This document shows, one piece after another, positions 6,868 through 17,723 of a DNA stretch of 64,000 nt. Source of the stretch: Metabacillus mangrovi (GTDB taxonomy: Bacteria; Bacillota; Bacilli; Bacillales; Bacillaceae). Each line of letters starts with the position of its first letter. The first letter of the stretch is position 1. A program made the position numbers and the translations under genes. Location: positions 1 through 64,000 of the forward strand of contig NZ_WMIB01000018.1 in assembly GCF_009711125.1 (NCBI RefSeq), given 5' to 3'. The notes beneath the pieces were generated by a model, which was given only the letters and a program-made list of their open reading frames with translations, was not told where the DNA came from and made no database searches.

Positions 6868-7950
6868 ATGACTTCATATGATGCCTGTATTATAGGCGGC
6901 GGTGTCATCGGCTGTTCAATCGCAGCCGAATTATCGAAAAGAGGCTATAAAACCGCTATACTTGAAAGAGGAAAAGCCGGAAATGAGAGTTCCAGAGCAG
7001 CAGCGGGGCTTTTAGGAGTTCAGGCAGAATGGGATGAATACGATCCATTGTTTGACTTGGCAAAGGAAAGCAGAAGAATGTTTCCGGAGGCCGCAGCTGA
7101 ATTAAGACTGGAAACAGGGATTGATATCGGCTACGAAGAAAAAGGAATCTATAAAATTGCGGAAACGGAAGAAGAACTGCATCTGCTTGAGCAAGCAGCA
7201 GCCTGGCAGACAGCTGCCGGGGAACCTGCTTTGATGATGACGGGCAGGGAGCTTTCAGAAAAAGAACCCTTATTAACATCCGCCCTTGCCGGTGGAGTAT
7301 TTTACCCGAAGGACGGGCATGTTATCGCACCTGCTCTGGCAAAGGCATATGAACAGGCTGCACTGGCAAGGGGTACGGAGATCTTTGAAAACACAGCGGC
7401 TGAAGAATTGCTGGTCAGCTCCGGGAAAGCAGCCGGAATCATGGTTTCAGGAGGAAAAGTCATAGAGGCTGAACGGATCATCATTTCTGCAGGCGCATGG
7501 AGCACCCCGTTTCTGAAGCACTTTCAGTGCGGAATGGAGACTTATCCGGTTAAAGGGGAAATGATCAGTGTTTTAAGCAGAAAAAGACTCGTTCATGCCC
7601 CTATTTACAAGAACGGTTTCTACATTGTTCCGAAACGGGAGGGCCGCTATTTAATAGGGGCTACAGTAATGGAGCGCGACTATTCTAAACATATCGCCCT
7701 GAACGGAATGATGGGGCTGATGGAAACGGCAGCACGAATTCTTCCTTCCATCAGGGAAGCAAGCTTTGAGGATGCATGGAGCGGGCTTAGGCCGCAAAGC
7801 AGCAAGGGAGACCCGTTCATGGAGGAGCATCCAGGAATAAAGGGGCTGTATGCCTGTACCGGACATTACCGGAACGGCATTCTCCTCAGTCCCGCAGCGG
7901 GAAAATGGATGGCAGATCTCGTAGAAAAAATACCGGCAGGGGGGCATTAG
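6868..7950 (+). CDS. thiO: Glycine oxidase ThiO
   Basis: FAD-dependent oxidase of 360 residues that makes dehydroglycine (iminoacetate) for thiazole synthesis. The N-terminal FAD motif CIIGGGVIGCSIAAELSKRG and downstream ERGKAGNESSRAAAGLL are typical of the DAO family; the C-terminal FAD/substrate segment WSGLRPQSSKGDPFMEEH and GHYRNGILLSP match ThiO. AAGAGGAGG precedes the ATG, 15 nt after tenI; thiS follows 1 nt after the stop. Confidence 0.92.
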   Translation: MTSYDACIIGGGVIGCSIAAELSKRGYKTAILERGKAGNESSRAAAGLLGVQAEWDEYDPLFDLAKESRRMFPEAAAELRLETGIDIGYEEKGIYKIAETEEELHLLEQAAAWQTAAGEPALMMTGRELSEKEPLLTSALAGGVFYPKDGHVIAPALAKAYEQAALARGTEIFENTAAEELLVSSGKAAGIMVSGGKVIEAERIIISAGAWSTPFLKHFQCGMETYPVKGEMISVLSRKRLVHAPIYKNGFYIVPKREGRYLIGATVMERDYSKHIALNGMMGLMETAARILPSIREASFEDAWSGLRPQSSKGDPFMEEHPGIKGLYACTGHYRNGILLSPAAGKWMADLVEKIPAGGH

Positions 7951-7951
7951 C

Positions 7952-8155
7952 ATGCAGGTGAAAATCAATGGAGAACAGACGGAAGTTCCAGATTCCATTC
8001 AATATGTCAGTGACCTGACCAAGCATCTGGGGATCGACCAAAAAACAATCGTAGTTGAAAAAAACGCGGAAATTCTGGAGCGGGAAAACCATGGAGAATC
8101 TGTGGTCTCGGCCGGAGATTCTTATGAGATCGTTACATTTGTAGGAGGCGGATAA
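7952..8155 (+). CDS. thiS: Sulfur carrier protein ThiS
   Basis: Ubiquitin-fold sulfur carrier of 67 residues ending in the obligatory Gly-Gly (FVGGG), which ThiF adenylates and which is converted to a thiocarboxylate that donates sulfur to the thiazole. [12 protein letters not shown] and [14 protein letters not shown] are typical of ThiS. It sits between thiO and thiG with 1-nt gaps. Confidence 0.93.
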   Translation: MQVKINGEQTEVPDSIQYVSDLTKHLGIDQKTIVVEKNAEILERENHGESVVSAGDSYEIVTFVGGG

Positions 8156-8156
8156 C

Positions 8157-8927
8157 ATGCTGGAAATCGGACCACTCACTTTTCAATCCAGGCTTCTGCT
8201 TGGAACAGGCAAGTACCCTGACTTTGATTCTCAAAAAAGAGCGGTAGAAGTATCGGAAACGGAAATTCTGACATTTGCAGTTAGGCGGATGGATATTTTT
8301 GAAGCATCCCAGCCCAACCTTCTTGAAAAACTCGATACAACACAGTTCTCTCTTCTTCCAAACACAGCTGGAGCCAAAACGGCAGAAGAGGCTGTCCGTA
8401 TCGCCCGGCTGGCAAAAGCTTCAGGCCTTTGCACCATGATCAAGGTAGAAGTGATCGGTGATTTCCAAACGCTCCTCCCTGATCCGTTTGAAACGATGAA
8501 AGCCTGCGAGATGCTTCTCGAGGAAGGATTCATCGTTCTGCCTTATATCTCAGATGATGTCATTCTGGCAAAAAGACTTCAGGAGCTGGGTGTGCACGCT
8601 GTCATGCCGGGTGCTTCCCCGATTGGTTCAGGGATGGGAATCGTGAACCCGCTCAATTTGAGTTTAATCATTGAACAGGCACAAGTGCCGGTGATCGTCG
8701 ACGCCGGAATCGGAGGTCCTGCTGATGCTGCGCTTGCAATGGAGATGGGGGCGGACGGAGTCCTTCTCAATACGGCTGTTTCGGCGGCAGAGGATCCGGT
8801 CAAGATGGCGGAGGCGATGAAGCTTGCGGTCCATGCAGGCCGCCTTGGGTTCGAAGCTGGCAGAATTCCCAAGAAAAGATACGCTTCCGCAAGCAGTCCA
8901 AGTGAAGGAATGAGTACAGTTGAATAG
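8157..8927 (+). CDS. thiG: Thiazole synthase ThiG
   Basis: TIM-barrel enzyme of 256 residues that assembles thiazole phosphate from 1-deoxyxylulose-5-phosphate, ThiS-thiocarboxylate and dehydroglycine. The Schiff-base lysine is Lys96 in MIKVEVIGD; other conserved blocks are [56 protein letters not shown] and [12 protein letters not shown]. It overlaps thiF by 8 nt, indicating translational coupling. Confidence 0.95.
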   Translation: MLEIGPLTFQSRLLLGTGKYPDFDSQKRAVEVSETEILTFAVRRMDIFEASQPNLLEKLDTTQFSLLPNTAGAKTAEEAVRIARLAKASGLCTMIKVEVIGDFQTLLPDPFETMKACEMLLEEGFIVLPYISDDVILAKRLQELGVHAVMPGASPIGSGMGIVNPLNLSLIIEQAQVPVIVDAGIGGPADAALAMEMGADGVLLNTAVSAAEDPVKMAEAMKLAVHAGRLGFEAGRIPKKRYASASSPSEGMSTVE

Positions 8928-9939
8928 CCGCTACTCCAGACAAACCCTGTTTTTCCCGAATGGAGAACAGGGACAGCAGGAACTTTCAGCAAAAAAAGTG
9001 CTTCTGATCGGCTGCGGTGCTCTTGGAAGCGGGATTGCCGAAACGCTTGTCCGCGCCGGTATCGGAAAACTTCTGATCATTGACCGAGACTATGTGGATG
9101 AAAGCAACCTGCAGCGGCAGCAGCTGTTCACAGAACAGGATGTTCAGGAACAGATGCCAAAAGCGGAAGCAGCGAAGAGAAGGCTGCAGCAGATCAACCG
9201 CCATGTAGAGATCGAGGCATATGTGCACCATGCAAGTCCGCAAACAGTCAGGCCGCTGCTCCCGGGAATCGATCTAATCATGGATGGAACCGATAATTTC
9301 GAGACACGCTGGATGATTAATGATTTAGCTCATCTCCATGGCATTCCCTGGATTTACGGAGCGTGTGTCGGAAGCTATGGTCTTTCATGCACATTTATTC
9401 CAGGCAAAGGGCCCTGCCTTGCCTGCCTGATGGAGAAAATGCCGATGGGCGGGGAAACATGTGATACCGCGGGGATCATTGCCCCTGCAGTCGGTATGAC
9501 CGTCTCCCATCAGACGGTACAGGCTTTGAAGCTTTTATCCGGGAATGAAGAAGCCGTTAAAACAGAGCTGTGCTCATTTGATGTATGGAACAGCAGCTGG
9601 CAGTCTTTAAAAATTGACCGGATGAAAAAAGAAAATTGTCCAACGTGCGGACACACACCGGATTATCCTTACCTGAAGGAAGAGAACACAGCCAGAACTG
9701 CAGTTCTTTGCGGCAGGGATACGGTGCAGATCCGTCCTCCTGAAGGGGTGAAGATGGACCTGGCCAAAACAGCAGAAAGATTAGCAGGCAAAGTGGATCA
9801 GTGCACTTCAAACGATTACTTGCTTGCCTTTACAAAAGGGCCATTTAAACTTGTTGCGTTCAAGGATGGCCGGGTGCTTGTTCACGGCACAAAAAAACCG
9901 GATGAAGCAAGATCGCTTTACAGCAGGTATTTCGGATAA
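8920..9939 (+). CDS. thiF: ThiS adenylyltransferase ThiF
   Basis: E1-like adenylyltransferase of 339 residues that activates the ThiS C-terminus. It shows the nucleotide motif [49 protein letters not shown], and paired zinc-binding CxxC motifs (CLACLMEK and CPTCGHTP). TTG start at 8920, inside the end of thiG, with GAAGGAA upstream. In B. subtilis thiD follows thiF; here a terminator follows instead. Confidence 0.92.
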   Translation: MNSRYSRQTLFFPNGEQGQQELSAKKVLLIGCGALGSGIAETLVRAGIGKLLIIDRDYVDESNLQRQQLFTEQDVQEQMPKAEAAKRRLQQINRHVEIEAYVHHASPQTVRPLLPGIDLIMDGTDNFETRWMINDLAHLHGIPWIYGACVGSYGLSCTFIPGKGPCLACLMEKMPMGGETCDTAGIIAPAVGMTVSHQTVQALKLLSGNEEAVKTELCSFDVWNSSWQSLKIDRMKKENCPTCGHTPDYPYLKEENTARTAVLCGRDTVQIRPPEGVKMDLAKTAERLAGKVDQCTSNDYLLAFTKGPFKLVAFKDGRVLVHGTKKPDEARSLYSRYFG

Positions 9940-9988
9940 AAAGAGCCATTAGACGGAACCGGAAATCATTCCGTAATTTTGGGTAACA

Positions 9989-10020
9989 TAAGGAATCGGC
10001 TCCGGCCGGTTCCTATTATT
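9989..10020 (+). terminator. Terminator of thi operon
   Basis: AGGAATCGG-CTCCGG-CCGGTTCCT followed by ATTATTTT. Confidence 0.7.
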
Positions 10021-10048
10021 TTGGAAAGAGTGTTTCTTCCACTATAAT
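10021..10048 (+). promoter_or_regulatory. Sigma-A promoter of opuF operon
   Basis: TTGGAA (10021-10026), 16-nt spacer, TATAAT (10043-10048), giving a leader of about 65 nt. Confidence 0.6.
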
Positions 10049-10121
10049 AGGCTTATCGGCTCAGCAAACCGGGTAAACAGTAGAGTGTTTTGAAATTATA
10101 CATAGTAAAGCAGGTGATGGC

Positions 10122-11087
10122 ATGATCCGGTTCGAGAAGGCAACAAAAGTTTATCCAGACGGAACAAAAGCGGTTCACACAATGGATCTGGAAATCAAAA
10201 AAGGTGAATTTTTTGTATTTATCGGTCCGAGCGGATGCGGGAAAACGACAACGATGAAAATGATCAACCGTCTCATCGATGCATCAGATGGAACGGTCCT
10301 CATTCAGGATAAAAATGTGAGGGAGTACGAGATTCATGAGCTGCGCTGGAATATCGGGTACGTTCTTCAGCAAATTGCCCTGTTCCCCCACATGACGATC
10401 GAAGAAAACATTGCGATAGTACCTGAATTGAAGAAGTGGAAACCGGAACAAATAAAAAAGCGGGTAGATGAACTGCTGGAGATGGTAGGTCTGGATCCTG
10501 CCACTTACCGCAGCCGGAAGCCAAGTGAGCTTTCCGGAGGACAGCAGCAGAGAATCGGAGTTGTTCGTGCCCTTGCCGCTGATCCTGATATTATTTTGAT
10601 GGATGAGCCTTTTAGTGCACTGGACCCGATAAGCAGGGAGAAGCTGCAGAATGATATTGCGGATCTGCAAAAGAGAATTAAAAAAACAATTGTATTCGTT
10701 ACCCATGATATGCAGGAGGCCCTTGCACTGGGGGACCGTATCGCCATCATGAAAGAGGGGCGCATCGTTCAGGTCGATACACCTGAAGGGCTTGTCAATC
10801 ATCCTGCAGACGACTTTGTTAAGGAGTTTATCGGTTCACGGTCCATACCGGATAAAAAGTTCCGCGATGGAAAAATCGGGGATCTGTCTACTGCTTTCCA
10901 GCCCGCCCCTGAAGGATTTCCGGAAGCTCCTGTTTCTTATGAGCTCCCGATCAGTGAAGCGATTGTCCGCTTAAAGGGCAAACAGGCCATATCTGTTCAA
11001 AAGGATGGCGTGGTTATAGGCATTGTCACAGCAGAAATGATGATGGAGTATCTTGCGGGTGAGCTGGGAATGGAGGGTGTCCGATGA
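10122..11087 (+). CDS. opuFA: Compatible-solute ABC importer ATPase OpuFA
   Basis: ABC ATPase of 321 residues of the OpuA/OpuB/OpuC/OpuF group. Walker A is GPSGCGKTT (around residue 37), the Q-loop is VLQQIALFPHM, the signature LSGGQQQRIG, Walker B IILMDEPFSALD, and the H-loop VFVTHD. The C-terminus (about 255-321) carries one CBS-like regulatory segment ending EGVR. It energises uptake of osmoprotectants such as glycine betaine. The stop overlaps the ATG of the fused permease gene by 4 nt. The fused partner points to OpuF rather than OpuB/OpuC. Confidence 0.85.
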   Translation: MIRFEKATKVYPDGTKAVHTMDLEIKKGEFFVFIGPSGCGKTTTMKMINRLIDASDGTVLIQDKNVREYEIHELRWNIGYVLQQIALFPHMTIEENIAIVPELKKWKPEQIKKRVDELLEMVGLDPATYRSRKPSELSGGQQQRIGVVRALAADPDIILMDEPFSALDPISREKLQNDIADLQKRIKKTIVFVTHDMQEALALGDRIAIMKEGRIVQVDTPEGLVNHPADDFVKEFIGSRSIPDKKFRDGKIGDLSTAFQPAPEGFPEAPVSYELPISEAIVRLKGKQAISVQKDGVVIGIVTAEMMMEYLAGELGMEGVR

Positions 11088-12607
11088 ATTCGTTTTTCAC
11101 CGTATTTCAGGAAAGGCAGGATCAGCTCTGGACTGCACTGATTGAACATGTTCAGATTTCATTTATCGCGCTGCTGATCGCTGTAGTCATCACGATTCCA
11201 CTCGGCATTTTTCTAACCAGACAGGCAAAGCTTGCAGAGGGTGTCATCGGGGTAGCAGCCGTACTGCAGACCATTCCTTCCCTGGCGCTGCTTGGATTAT
11301 TGATCCCGCTTGTTGGAATCGGAGTCGTTCCGGCAATAATTGCTCTCGTTATTTACGCTCTCCTTCCGATTCTGCGGAATACATACACAGGAATCAAAGA
11401 AGTAGATGCATCGCTCATTGAAGCAGCCCGGGCCATGGGCATGAACAATATGAAGAGGCTGTTTAAAGTGGAATTGCCGCTTGCCCTTCCAGTGATAATG
11501 GCCGGAATCCGTACTGCAATGGTATTAATCGTCGGGACTACGACACTTGCAGCATTGATCGGTGCCGGAGGACTGGGGAAAATCATCCTTCTTGGAATTG
11601 ACCGCAATGACAATATGCTGATCATTCTGGGAGCCATCCCGGCTGCTCTGCTCGCTATTCTCTTTGACGTGCTTCTGCGTCTTGCCGAGAGATCAGCAGT
11701 AAAAGGCTCTGCTAAAAAAGCAGGAATCGTCGCAATCATCGCAGCACTGATCATTGCAGTCCCTCTAGTATGGGGCGGCGGGAAAAAGGATCTGGTGATC
11801 GCCGGCAAACTGGGCTCTGAACCTGAAATTCTCATCAATATGTATAAGCTTTTGATTGAACAGGATACCGATCTGAATGTAGAGCTCCAGCCGAGTCTCG
11901 GGAAAACTTCATTCCTTTTCAATGCACTTGAATCAGGGGACATCGATATTTATCCTGAATTCACAGGTACTGCTTTATCCACCTTCCTGAAAGAAGAGCC
12001 TGAGGGCGGGGATGAAAAAGCAGTATATGAACAGGCGAAAAAAGGCATGCAGGAAAAATACAGCATGGCCTACCTGGATCCGATGCAATTCAATAACACG
12101 TATACACTTGCCGTGCCGAAAGAAACGGCCGAGCAGTATGATCTGAAGACGATGTCAGACCTCAAACAGGTTCAGCAGAATATGAAGGCAGGCTTCACGC
12201 TTGAATTCTCTGACCGCCAGGATGGATACAAAGGCATCCAGGAGCTTTACGGAATCCAGTTCCCGAACCTGAAAACAATGGAACCAACCCTCCGTTACTC
12301 AGCCATTGAAAAAGGGGAAGTCAACCTGATCGATGCCTACTCTACAGACAGTGAGCTTGCTCAATACAACCTGGTCACGCTCGAGGATGATAAAGGACTG
12401 TTCCCGCCATACCAGGGAGCACCGCTTGTAAGAGAAGAAACGCTTGAAGAATACCCTGAAATTGAAGAAACGCTGAATAAACTGAGCGGTAAAATAACCG
12501 ACGATGAAATGCGCCAAATGAATTACCTGGTGAACGTCGAGGGCCAATCACCCGACAAAGTCGCGAAGGATTATCTGACGAAGAACGGGCTGCTTGAGAA
12601 GGAATAA
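11084..12607 (+). CDS. opuFB: OpuFB: permease fused to substrate-binding domain
   Basis: Protein of 507 residues joining two parts that are separate in OpuB/OpuC. Residues about 20-205 form the transmembrane domain with an EAA coupling loop (EAARAMGMNNMKRLFKVELPLALP, shown here as the block near residue 115). A further hydrophobic segment at 213-230 leads into a periplasmic-binding-protein type II domain (about 233-507) beginning DLVIAGKLGSEPEIL and containing PEFTGTALSTFL and LIDAYSTDSEL. This is the layout described for OpuF of Bacillus infantis, a glycine-betaine importer induced by salt. Substrate range here is inferred. Confidence 0.85.
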   Translation: MNSFFTVFQERQDQLWTALIEHVQISFIALLIAVVITIPLGIFLTRQAKLAEGVIGVAAVLQTIPSLALLGLLIPLVGIGVVPAIIALVIYALLPILRNTYTGIKEVDASLIEAARAMGMNNMKRLFKVELPLALPVIMAGIRTAMVLIVGTTTLAALIGAGGLGKIILLGIDRNDNMLIILGAIPAALLAILFDVLLRLAERSAVKGSAKKAGIVAIIAALIIAVPLVWGGGKKDLVIAGKLGSEPEILINMYKLLIEQDTDLNVELQPSLGKTSFLFNALESGDIDIYPEFTGTALSTFLKEEPEGGDEKAVYEQAKKGMQEKYSMAYLDPMQFNNTYTLAVPKETAEQYDLKTMSDLKQVQQNMKAGFTLEFSDRQDGYKGIQELYGIQFPNLKTMEPTLRYSAIEKGEVNLIDAYSTDSELAQYNLVTLEDDKGLFPPYQGAPLVREETLEEYPEIEETLNKLSGKITDDEMRQMNYLVNVEGQSPDKVAKDYLTKNGLLEKE

Positions 12608-12631
12608 GAGGATTTAGGACTATGGGGGATC

Positions 12632-12661
12632 CCGGCTTGAACCGGGGTCTCTTTTTTTTAT
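12632..12661 (+). terminator. Terminator of opuF operon
   Basis: GATCCCGG-CTTGAA-CCGGGGTC with T8 downstream. Confidence 0.8.
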
Positions 12662-12689
12662 GTTCTGGAATTCTGTGGAACGGCGGAGG

Positions 12690-13515
12690 CGAGCTAACAA
12701 TAAAAGCGGTTGGCTAAATAAGGCGGAGGGACGGAAAACTAAAGGGGGACATCGGACGGATTATAGAGCCTGACGGACGAATAAAACGGGACGGACAAAT
12801 AAAGCAGCGTGACGGCCAGAAAAAGTGGGGCAAGGGACAGATTAAAGCGCTGGACGGACAAATAAAAGAGGACGGACAAAAAAGAAGCGTCAACGGCTAA
12901 ATAAAGCAGCGTGACGGCCAGAATAAGTGGGGCAACGAACAGAATAAAGGGCCGGACGGACAAATAAAAGAGGACAGACAAAAAAGAAGCGGCAACGGAC
13001 AAATAAAGCAGCGTGACGGCCAAATAAAGTGGGGCAACGGACAGAATATAGGGCCGGACGGACAAATAAAAGAGGACGGACAAAAAAGAAGCGGCAACGG
13101 ACAAATAAAGCAGCGTGACGGCCAAATAAAGTGGGGCAACGGACAGAATAAAGGGCCGGACGGACAAATAAAAGAGGACGGACAAAAAAGAAGCGTCAAC
13201 GGCTAAATGAAGCAGCTGGACGGCCAGAAAAAGTGGGGCAACGGACAGAATAAAGGGCCGGACGGACAAATAAAAGAGGACGGACAAAAAAGAAGCGTCA
13301 ACGGCTAAATAAAGCAGCTGCACGGCCAGATAAAGTGGGGCAACGGAAAGAATAAAGGGCCGGACGGACAAATAAAAGAGGACGGACAAAAAAGAAGCGT
13401 CAACGGCTAAATAAAGCAGCTGGACGGCCAGATAAAGTGGGCTAACAGACAGATTAAAGCGCTGGACGGACAAATTATAGTGGACCATCAAATGAGCCGG
13501 GCAATGACCAAAGCC
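12690..13515. repeat. 102-bp-period tandem array with ACGGMCARAWAAA cores (array 2)
   Basis: About eight units of short A-rich repeats; GGGCCGGACGGA recurs at 12949, 13051, 13153, 13255 and 13357, exactly every 102 nt. Each unit has five subunits of 18, 22, 20, 22 and 20 nt, each led by GACGGACA, ACGGCTA, GACGGCCA or similar and then AAATAAA-like sequence. The ends are more degenerate. The core differs from array 1 but period and subunit number are the same. A 272-codon open frame on the minus strand is a product of the repeat, not a gene. Confidence 0.93.
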
Positions 13516-13663
13516 TCGGGTGTCAAGGGGAAAACAGTTAAAAGCATTCCAAACCACCTATAACGGAGGCGAGCATTCTTTCACAAAAGGATAATAAACT
13601 GAATAGTAAAAATAATAATATGTGCTCATTCCGGGCTATCCTTCTCCGTTGTATAGTATTTTT

Positions 13664-13677
13664 TGTAAGCGCTTTAA
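13664..13677 (+). promoter_or_regulatory. CcpA cre site upstream of amylase
   Basis: TGTAAGCGCTTTAA fits the cre consensus TGWAARCGYTWNCW at all but one position and lies 18-31 nt before the start codon, overlapping or just downstream of a probable -10 (TATAGTAT, about 13651). Glucose repression is expected. Confidence 0.75.
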
Positions 13678-13685
13678 TTTACTAA

Positions 13686-15239
<1,554 letters not shown>

Positions 15240-15247
15240 ATAGTATG

Positions 15248-15282
15248 CAAAAGCCGGCTCTCGGAGGGCCGGCTTTTGTATT
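15248..15282 (+). terminator. Terminator of amylase gene
   Basis: AAAAGCCGGC-TCTCGGAGG-GCCGGCTTTT then GTATTT. Confidence 0.85.
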
Positions 15283-15384
15283 TCTGCAGAGTGTCGGTGT
15301 ATTTGAATATTCCTTCCATTTACACCGGCGCCGCGTTCGATTATCCTTATTATGACAGGCTTAATTAACCAGGAGGTTTTTAGT

Positions 15385-15864
15385 ATGGCTTCACGATATG
15401 AGTCCAGAATGAGTTCCAGTAAAAACAAAAAACGCAAACCAAAGTGGCTGAAGCGCTTGATGACGGCAGCGGTCATATTAATAGTAATAGGAGGGGCTGT
15501 TTATTATTTTGGCCCTAAAATTGCATCTGATCAGTTATCAGGCTACATTGATAAAGAAGTGGAACAAAACGGCGGATATGAAAATTTAAGAAATGCGGCG
15601 AATGCCAATCCGGAAGTCAGGCAGTTTTTAGAAGAAGGGGCACAGGCTGATCCTTCCGAGCTGCCGTTTACTTCTAAAGAAGAAGCTACAAGGGTTGTAT
15701 TGACGAAAGTAGGGCCCGGGAATCTGCAGAAAATCCAATCCATGGCACAGGATGGCCTGGATGCAGGTGAACAGCAGGAAGTGCTCGCGCTTGCTGAGAA
15801 TTACTTGAGTGAGGACGAAATTCTGGCGCTGAAATATGTGGCAAACCAGGAAATCAATCAATAA
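15385..15864 (+). CDS. Hypothetical single-pass membrane protein
   Basis: Protein of 159 residues: a basic N-terminus (KNKKRKPKWLKR), one membrane helix at about residues 26-43 (LMTAAVILIVIGGAVYYFGP) and an external or soluble acidic helical domain containing NPEVRQFLEEG and TSKEEATRVVLTKVG. I do not recognise a named family. The ATG at 15385 is chosen because AGGAGG precedes it at 7 nt; the frame is open upstream. It precedes the AI-2E family gene by 80 nt on the same strand. Confidence 0.7.
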   Translation: MASRYESRMSSSKNKKRKPKWLKRLMTAAVILIVIGGAVYYFGPKIASDQLSGYIDKEVEQNGGYENLRNAANANPEVRQFLEEGAQADPSELPFTSKEEATRVVLTKVGPGNLQKIQSMAQDGLDAGEQQEVLALAENYLSEDEILALKYVANQEINQ

Positions 15865-15945
15865 AGGTTTGGACCCTGTGAAGTAGGGAAAAACATTTCA
15901 ATTCGGTAAAGTGTATTTTCATATTAGAGAAGGAGCTTATGGACC

Positions 15946-17115
15946 TTGGAAAAAAGAAAAAATCCCATTATTCAGTTCATGGGAGGGAGGAAGACGCTTT
16001 ATGTTCTTGGCGTTTTGCTGCTCCTTGGATTAAACATTTTCCTGTATACAAAAGTATCTTTTATTTTTAAGCCTCTTACGGAATTTATAGGAACGGTCGC
16101 CCTCCCGGTAATCCTGGCTGTAGTCGCCTATTATCTGCTGAGGCCTTTGATGAAGCTGCTGATGAAAGCGGGTGTGGGGAAAACGACATCGATTTTCCTG
16201 CTGATGATTTTAATTATCGGGTTACTCGTCCTGCTGATCAGTTCTGTAGTGCCTTTTCTGGTGGACCAGACGAAAAGTCTGTTTATGTCCTTCCCGGGGT
16301 ATTGGGACAAGTTTATTACCGGACTGGAATCCTATGTGGAAAGCCAGTCGTATCTTGCACCCGTATATGAGGATTTAAAACAGAGAAGCTCAGGTATATT
16401 CGGATCGGTCGGCAGCAATGCTTCCAACGTAGCGACTGAGACGCTCAGTGGTTTTACAAAGGTTCTGAGTGCAGTTACCGGCATCACAATCGGCATCATT
16501 ACCGCACCGTTTATTCTTTTTTATCTGTTAAAAGAAGGAGAAAAACTGCCAAAAGCGTTTATTGGAATTCTTCCTCCAAGAATGCGCGGAGGTACGCGAA
16601 AAGTATTTCATGAAATTGATGATCAAGTAAGAGCTTATATACAGGGACAGCTGCTTGTGAGTCTTTGCATTGGGGTTATGCTGTATATCGGATTTCTGAT
16701 CATCGGCATGGATTATGCGTTAGTGCTTGCAGCTATTGCGAGTGTAACAAGCGTAGTCCCGTACCTGGGACCGGTTATTGCCATCACTCCGGCAATCATC
16801 ATCGCGATCGTGACATCGCCTTTCATGCTGATAAAGCTTGCGTTTGTCTGGACGGTTGTTCAGCTGCTGGAAGGGAAATTGATTTCACCGCAGATCATGG
16901 GGAAATCTCTCCGGGTTCATCCGGTGACCATCATCTTTGTTCTTCTGACAGCAGGCCATTTATTCGGCGTGATCGGCGTAATTGTCGCAGTACCGGCTTA
17001 TGCGATTTTAAGGACGATTGTATTCCAGTTTTATAAGCTTTATAAAATCCGCTACAACCGTTATTATGCGAGCTCACCTGGTAGCAAACGGTATAAAGAA
17101 GATCCGGTGGAATAA
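15946..17115 (+). CDS. AI-2E family transporter (YubA/YueF-like)
   Basis: Integral membrane protein of 389 residues of the AI-2E exporter family (UPF0118), with two N-terminal helices, a cytosolic or extracellular loop region around 100-170, and five or six C-terminal helices; the family hallmark is in ASVTSVVPYLGPVIAITPA and LLEGKLISPQIMGKSLRVHP. Members are implicated in AI-2 export, Na+/H+ exchange or small-molecule efflux, so the substrate is uncertain. TTG start with AAGGAG about 10 nt upstream. The stop TAA shares its last A with the next ATG. Confidence 0.82.
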   Translation: MEKRKNPIIQFMGGRKTLYVLGVLLLLGLNIFLYTKVSFIFKPLTEFIGTVALPVILAVVAYYLLRPLMKLLMKAGVGKTTSIFLLMILIIGLLVLLISSVVPFLVDQTKSLFMSFPGYWDKFITGLESYVESQSYLAPVYEDLKQRSSGIFGSVGSNASNVATETLSGFTKVLSAVTGITIGIITAPFILFYLLKEGEKLPKAFIGILPPRMRGGTRKVFHEIDDQVRAYIQGQLLVSLCIGVMLYIGFLIIGMDYALVLAAIASVTSVVPYLGPVIAITPAIIIAIVTSPFMLIKLAFVWTVVQLLEGKLISPQIMGKSLRVHPVTIIFVLLTAGHLFGVIGVIVAVPAYAILRTIVFQFYKLYKIRYNRYYASSPGSKRYKEDPVE

Positions 17116-17690
17116 TGGAAGAAAATCCGGATTACGAGGAACAGCTGGTCAAGATTCTGGATCAAAGTGAGTGGCTGCCATGTCTGTTTTCAGCTGCTTC
17201 GAAAGAAATCGGCCATTACTATATTGGGGCAGGCTGTATCGTGCAGACGGTTTGGAATGTCCTTTTGGAAAAGCAGCCCCTCCATGGGATAGGAGACGCC
17301 GACGTGATCTTTTTTGATAAAGACCGGTTATCGGATGCAGATGAAACAATTCTGGAATACAGGATTAAAGCCCATCTGCCCGATTCCTTTCCGAAGCTGG
17401 ATGTGAAGAACCAGGCAAGGGTCCACCTCTGGTATGAGCGGAAATTTGGATATCCCGCGCCGCCGTATCATTCTATGGAGGAGGCTATTGATACCTGGCC
17501 CTCCACCGCAACAGCGATTGGAGTAAGAAAAGCGGAAAGAGGCTACGAAATATACGCCCCTTTCGGTCTGGAAGATTTGTTTCAGCTGACTGTAAGGCCA
17601 AACAAAAAGCTTGTGAGCAAGGAAGTATATGAGAGTAAAGCGGAGAAGTGGAAAAGCAAGTGGCCTGAACTTAAGGTCATTGAATGGTAA
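17115..17690 (+). CDS. Nucleotidyltransferase family protein (DUF925/NTP_transf_6)
   Basis: Soluble 191-residue protein of the DUF925 group: YIGAGCIVQTVWN and GIGDADVIFFD resemble the nucleotidyltransferase-fold metal site (GDADVIFFD), followed by NQARVHLWYERKFG and a conserved FGLEDLFQLTVRPN near the C-terminus. Its substrate is unknown. The ATG overlaps the upstream AI-2E stop by one base, so the two are translationally coupled. Confidence 0.8.
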   Translation: MEENPDYEEQLVKILDQSEWLPCLFSAASKEIGHYYIGAGCIVQTVWNVLLEKQPLHGIGDADVIFFDKDRLSDADETILEYRIKAHLPDSFPKLDVKNQARVHLWYERKFGYPAPPYHSMEEAIDTWPSTATAIGVRKAERGYEIYAPFGLEDLFQLTVRPNKKLVSKEVYESKAEKWKSKWPELKVIEW

Positions 17691-17722
17691 AAGCCTGCAG
17701 ATTGGATCTGCAGGCTTTTATT
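17690..17722. terminator. Bidirectional terminator
   Basis: AAAAGCCTGCAGA-TTGGA-TCTGCAGGCTTTT between the convergent nucleotidyltransferase and uppP genes. Confidence 0.85.
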
Positions 17723-17723
17723 A

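Noticed and set aside
1-13515. CRISPR arrays at arrays 1 and 2
   Set aside because: Cores are too short, spacers are not unique, whole 102-bp units repeat, and there are no cas genes.
12739-13557. 272-codon ORF on the minus strand through array 2
   Set aside because: It is a translation of the 102-bp repeat with period 34 residues; no RBS or sensible protein features.
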